DNA of 24,096 nucleotides, taken from assembly GCA_046155505.1 (NCBI GenBank), contig JBJXFK010000227.1, forward strand, positions 1 through 24,096, written 5' to 3'. Shown here piece after piece: positions 21,251 through 24,096 of the stretch. This stretch comes from JBJXFK01 sp046155505. Its GTDB lineage: Bacteria > Planctomycetota > Phycisphaerae > UBA1845 > Fen-1342. Within the stretch, counting starts at the first letter, position 1. Every line of letters begins with the position of its first letter. The notes under the pieces were generated by a model, which worked only from the letters and a program-made list of their open reading frames with translations, was not told the DNA's origin and ran no database searches. A program made the translations under genes and the position numbers.

Positions 21251-22786
21251 CTACCGCAGATCATTCTCCACCCAGACCACTCGATCCTGCGTCTCGGCTT
21301 CCGCTTCGGTCGAGTTCAGCACTGCGATCAGGTCGAGATCCTCGTCGGCATCGAGATCGCCGTAGCCGAGCCAGCCGACTTCGCCTTGCGGGTCGAAATC
21401 GAGCACCTTGATCGCCGTCCAAGGCGTGCGTGGGTCCGTCGCCGGCTCAAAATAGCGGAGCTGGCCCAGGTTGCCGCCGACCACGATTTCCAGCACGTTG
21501 TCATCATCGAGATCGAGAATCTTCACGTCGCGCGGCTCGAACGATTCGAACGTCACGATCGGGTACGTATCCCAGTCATACTCGCGCGTCGGGCCGGTTG
21601 ACGGCTGCTCGAACAGCACGAGCTGTTTTTGCTGGCCGCCGGTGGCGATCACATCGGCCAGGCCGTCGCCGGTGACATCGCCCACGTCGATCGCGATCGC
21701 GTCGCGCAGGCTGCCGATGCGCCAGGGCGTCCACTCGTCGACCTCGTTGATGCGCGTGCGGCCGGGATTTTCGAACCATGAAACGCTGGCATTGTCGTCG
21801 TCACGTGCGGCCGAGATCACGTCGAGATCGAGATCGCCGTCGAGGTCGAAGAGCAGCAGGCCCGCGGCACCGCTGCGATCCAGTTCGTCGTAGCGTTCGT
21901 GTCGCCCGATGGTGACCAGCGTCCAGTTCTCGCCCGAGGTGATCGCCCCGCCGGGGTTGATGAAGACCTGAATTTCGCCGGCGAGAATGCTCAACGGGGG
22001 GACGTTTTTGCCTTCTTTGGGGCTGAGATTGATGTTCAGGCGGCGCGAGGCGACCACGTCGACGTTCGTATCGCCGTCCATGTCGCCGACCTCGAGCTGC
22101 GTGTAGCCCTGCTCGACGGTCACATCGTAATCATCGAGGTTGGTGCCGGGCGGCAACACGTCGGACAGGATCGCTTCGACTTCATCGTTGCTGAGCACCG
22201 AGGTGCTGCCGGCGAGGAACTCAGCGTCCGGCGTGGCGCTGCCCCAATCGCGCAGGATCGTTTCGCGACCGGGACCGGGGCTGTGTAGATAGGCCACGCC
22301 GTCGCGGGCGGCGAGCATCAGGTCGAGTCCGCCGTCGCCGTCGAAGTCGGCGACGGCGATGTCGGACAGGTCGCGCCAACGTCCGTTTGAGTCGAACGTG
22401 AGGCTCAGAAAATCGACCGTGCCCGCGGCCCCCTGGCTGAGCAGAATTTGCGCGACGCCCACGTCGCCGCTGCCGGTGGCATAGGAGACGACCGGGTCGA
22501 TTTTGCCGTCGGCGTTGAAGTCGATACCGCGTGGGCGACGGGTGGCGTCGCGCGGGTCGTACATGACGCTGGTGACGGCGGCCCCGTTCACGAACGTGCG
22601 GCCCTGGATGAGGATCTCAGAAAACGTGTCGCCGGAAGACAGCACCGTGCCGTTGGTGTCGGTGGTTTTGCTGTTCGAGCCGTCGAGCGGCGGAAGCCAG
22701 AAATATTGCTCACAGCCGACGCTGCTCGCGAGGAGCGCGACGGCCAGGAGTCCGGTGACGACGCAGGAAACTTCAAGTCGCCGCAT
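21251..22786 (-). CDS. FG-GAP/VCBS-repeat lipoprotein
   Basis: A 511-residue exported protein. A basic start and hydrophobic core (MRRLEVSCVVTGLLAVALLASSVGC) end at Cys25, a plausible lipidation site. The mature protein contains seven FG-GAP/VCBS-like units, each with a Ca-binding-type Asp loop: FNADGKIDPVV (90-100), FDGDGGLDLML (148-158), MDGDTNVDVVA (236-246), LDGDLDLDVIS (315-325), VTGDGLADVIA (371-381), LDDDNVLEIVV (426-436), LDADEDLDLIA (478-488). Such repeats fold into an integrin-alpha-like beta-propeller; with seven units this would close a seven-blade ring. The start is ATG 22786; an upstream extension to 22819 is less likely. It presumably acts on the cell surface in adhesion or recognition. 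No catalytic motif is visible. Confidence 0.9.
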   Translation of the reverse strand: MRRLEVSCVVTGLLAVALLASSVGCEQYFWLPPLDGSNSKTTDTNGTVLSSGDTFSEILIQGRTFVNGAAVTSVMYDPRDATRRPRGIDFNADGKIDPVVSYATGSGDVGVAQILLSQGAAGTVDFLSLTFDSNGRWRDLSDIAVADFDGDGGLDLMLAARDGVAYLHSPGPGRETILRDWGSATPDAEFLAGSTSVLSNDEVEAILSDVLPPGTNLDDYDVTVEQGYTQLEVGDMDGDTNVDVVASRRLNINLSPKEGKNVPPLSILAGEIQVFINPGGAITSGENWTLVTIGRHERYDELDRSGAAGLLLFDLDGDLDLDVISAARDDDNASVSWFENPGRTRINEVDEWTPWRIGSLRDAIAIDVGDVTGDGLADVIATGGQQKQLVLFEQPSTGPTREYDWDTYPIVTFESFEPRDVKILDLDDDNVLEIVVGGNLGQLRYFEPATDPRTPWTAIKVLDFDPQGEVGWLGYGDLDADEDLDLIAVLNSTEAEAETQDRVVWVENDLR

Positions 22787-23350
22787 GGCGTTTGCTCCGG
22801 CGGAGATTCTGTCGATCAAGGTGCGTACAACACACCTTGCTTATCGGGTCGGCTCGGTCGTCCCCTTGCTTTAGAAGGGAGCGGTTTCGGGGGAAGAATT
22901 TCAAACACAGAGGCACCGAGGCGCAGAGAAGAGCGAAGGGCGAATAGCGAGTCAAATGCGCCAGATGAGCTTTGCGGTCTGCCTTTCGCATATTGCTACT
23001 TGCCGATTCGAATTTTCTTCTCTGTGCCTCTGTGCCTCTGTGTTTCAAATCTCTTCGGACGTTCGCCCGCGCAAGGGTCGCGCTCTGGTATGGAAGATTC
23101 GATTGGGGGGCTCGACCGGCAAATTTCGTTTTTCGTCGTCTGGCTTTGCTTTCGGCGTGCGAGTTTCGAATCGTTCATGTGTCCTGCGAGCGGCGACGCG
23201 AGCGGGGCGAATCAGTGATGTCAACGGCTCGCCGCGTGGCGGGCCGGGCCTCTCGGAGCGGAAAGACCGGGGGGTTGGGCCGTGCAAGGATGCGGGTCCG
23301 TAGGTTTGGCGGGCATTTCCCGCCTGGGTCTGTGAGTAGAGGAGCAGTTC
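22787..23350. other. Intergenic region with a repeat element upstream of the Flp pilin
   Basis: No gene is supported in this stretch. It contains the inverted-repeat element (22899-23049) and the leader of the Flp pilin, with a GC stem GGCGGG-CATTT-CCCGCC (23308-23324). AGGAG at 23340-23344 is the ribosome-binding site of the pilin. I searched for a recognisable riboswitch motif and saw none. Confidence 0.5.
22899..23049. repeat. Inverted-repeat element with GAGGCAC-type 8-base repeats
   Basis: The 33-base arms at 22899-22931 and 23017-23049 are reverse complements with three mismatches. They read TTTSAAACACAGAGGCAC then GAGGCRCAGAGAAG and contain the same 8-base periodic motif (AGAGGCAC) as the two alaS insertions. 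The 85-base interior has partial repeats (GCGAAGGGCGAATAGCGA). Confidence 0.8.
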
Positions 23351-23527
23351 ATGAACTACGTAGCTCGTCGAGTTCGGGATTTTCTGGTCAACGATGATGG
23401 TCCGACCGCGACTGAATACGCGGTGATGCTGGCCCTGATCATCGTGGTCGCCATTACGGCGATTACGACTCTCGGTGAAAGCGTCAATGCGACGTTTGAA
23501 GACGTCAACTCGCAGGCGTTCAGCTAA
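23351..23527 (+). CDS. flp: Flp/Fap-type pilin
   Basis: A 58-residue pilin of the Flp family, the fibre subunit of the tight-adherence (Tad) pilus. The short positively charged leader MNYVARRVRDFLVNDDG is followed by PTATEYAVMLALIIVVAITAI (18-38), with the cleavage site after Gly17 and the conserved Glu22-Tyr23 pair of mature Flp pilins. The hydrophobic helix is followed by a short polar tail (TTLGESVNATFEDVNSQAFS). Length is typical. AGGAG six bases before the ATG decides the start. It lies 411 bases before the CpaA-like prepilin peptidase gene, and the rest of the Tad locus (CpaB-F, TadB/C) is expected beyond the window. Confidence 0.93.
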   Translation: MNYVARRVRDFLVNDDGPTATEYAVMLALIIVVAITAITTLGESVNATFEDVNSQAFS

Positions 23528-23565
23528 ACAGCAGCCGCGAAAGCGGTGGGTTCGCAGACGCTGAT

Positions 23566-23613
23566 GAGACGGCGGCGGCTTCCATGCGGGGCCCCGCCGT
23601 CTCGTTGTCGTTG
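23566..23613 (+). terminator. Putative terminator after the Flp pilin
   Basis: GAGACGGCGG (23566-23575) pairs with CCGCCGTCTC (23594-23603), an 18-base loop between them, followed by GTTGTCGTTG. The stem is stable and the tail only T-rich. It would explain high pilin-only expression with reduced read-through to the peptidase gene. Confidence 0.5.
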
Positions 23614-23680
23614 CCGGGCGGGTGCTGAGTGCATCCTGTCTACATGATTCTCCAGAAGACCTTGAGCACCCGGCGGTCGC

Positions 23681-23768
23681 GCGCTGGGGAACCGGTCTGT
23701 GACCGGTCTTTCTTCAACCCGCGCGGCGAAGTGAAGAAATGACCGGTCGGAGACCGGCCCCCCAGCGC
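23681..23768. repeat. Long palindrome with ACCGGTC and CCCCAGCGC cores
   Basis: The arms GCGCTGGGGA ACCGGTCTGT GACCGGTCT (23681-23709) and TGACCGGTCG GAGACCGGCC CCCCAGCGC (23740-23768) pair along 29 bases with about four mismatches. The inner parts contain self-complementary ACCGGT. The GCGCTGGGG core matches part of the palindrome after alaS (12565-12603). Confidence 0.7.
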
Positions 23769-23938
23769 AGGGTTACTGCTGTTCAGGATTACCAAGCGCA
23801 TGGATTGCTCAGCACAAGCGTTCGCCGCTTGCTCGCATTGTCACCCGCGCTGGCCGATGTAACGACGGCTTCTCGGTAGGCGCGAGCGACGTGCGGCGCG
23901 ACAGGCCTGATAAACGGGACACGAACAGGAATTCCGCG

Positions 23939-24096
23939 ATGAACTTCGGATACTGGGAACTGACATTGGCGCTGCTGATTCCAGGGATTTTGTATGCTTC
24001 ATGGATCGACTACGCCGAGCGGCGCGTGCCCAACTGGCTCAACGCGCTGATCGCCGTCGCCGGTCTGGCGGCACAGGCAAGCTTTTTCGGGCTGTC
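23939..24096 (+). CDS. Prepilin peptidase, CpaA/TadV-type (cut by window edge)
   Basis: The first 52 residues are present. A first membrane segment (about 8-23, LTLALLIPGILYASW) is followed by IDYAERRVPNWLNALI, the first catalytic Asp (D24) with the RRVPN motif of type IV leader peptidases of the A24 family (CpaA/TadV group, without the N-terminal methylase domain). A second membrane helix begins at about 33-52. This enzyme removes the leader of Flp pilins at the cytoplasmic face. It sits just after the Flp pilin gene, which fits its substrate. The second Asp motif (GxGD) is outside the window. Confidence 0.85.
   Translation, partial: MNFGYWELTLALLIPGILYASWIDYAERRVPNWLNALIAVAGLAAQASFFGL

Larger units (their letters stand above)
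23528..23938. other. Intergenic region between Flp pilin and prepilin peptidase
   Basis: It contains the putative terminator above and the long palindrome at 23681-23768. No open frame has coding quality. A ribosome-binding AGGA lies at 23927-23930 before ATG 23939; promoter boxes for the peptidase are not evident. Confidence 0.5.

Noticed and set aside
23221..23350. Cyclic-di-GMP riboswitch upstream of the Flp pilin
   Set aside because: Such riboswitches can precede pilus genes, but the conserved core bases of the GEMM motif were not found; only a short GC stem is present.

Overview
The window looks like a chromosomal segment of a high-GC member of the Planctomycetota. This is inferred from the style of the pseudopilin (RGFTLIELLVVVAIIALLIS followed by LLPALAGAREQ), the Flp-type pilin (GPTATEYAVMLALII), many small zinc-ribbon proteins, several calculated lipoproteins and intergenic DNA full of short dispersed palindromes. 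No rRNA, tRNA, CRISPR array, transposase or phage gene was seen. The only core housekeeping gene is alaS (alanyl-tRNA synthetase, 9573-12545).

Layout. Positions 1-116 hold the start of a zinc-ribbon protein (minus, cut by the edge). 460-3274 (minus) is a coupled pair: an alpha/beta hydrolase with a membrane anchor followed one base later by a GH3-family adenylating enzyme. 3608-4180 (plus) is a membrane protein with two zinc ribbons, running tail to tail into a GNAT acetyltransferase (4167-4622, minus) and a YkgJ-type Cys-cluster protein (4645-5124, minus). 5462-5818 (plus) encodes a small, extremely Asp-rich protein with its own promoter and a strong, probably bidirectional terminator. 5987-9175 (minus) is a three-gene operon with overlapping ends: zinc-ribbon protein, lipoprotein, and a secreted-domain plus RDD membrane protein. 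After alaS come a lipoprotein gene with an operator-like palindrome in its promoter (12753-13349), then a secretin and TPR operon (13365-16324, minus) divergent from an unrecognised 95-residue protein (16660-16947).

17189-18501 (minus) holds an SPFH/band-7 protein and an Arc-like ribbon-helix-helix protein separated by palindromic repeats. 19123-20596 (minus) carries a membrane zinc-ribbon protein and a type II pseudopilin. 21251-22786 (minus) is a lipoprotein with seven FG-GAP/VCBS-like Asp-rich repeats. The right edge begins a Tad/Flp pilus locus: an Flp pilin (23351-23527) and the start of a CpaA-type prepilin peptidase (23939 onward).

Themes. Surface and envelope functions dominate (secretin, TPR, pseudopilin, Flp pilin, prepilin peptidase, lipoproteins, SPFH). 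The most unusual sequence signal is a purine-rich 8-base tandem repeat (consensus GAGGCACG) that sits twice inside the alaS coding region, in frame, and again as a non-coding inverted repeat at 22899-23049. A second signal is a GATATCA inverted-repeat motif in the control regions of both the secretin/small-protein divergon and the SPFH gene, which suggests a shared regulator.
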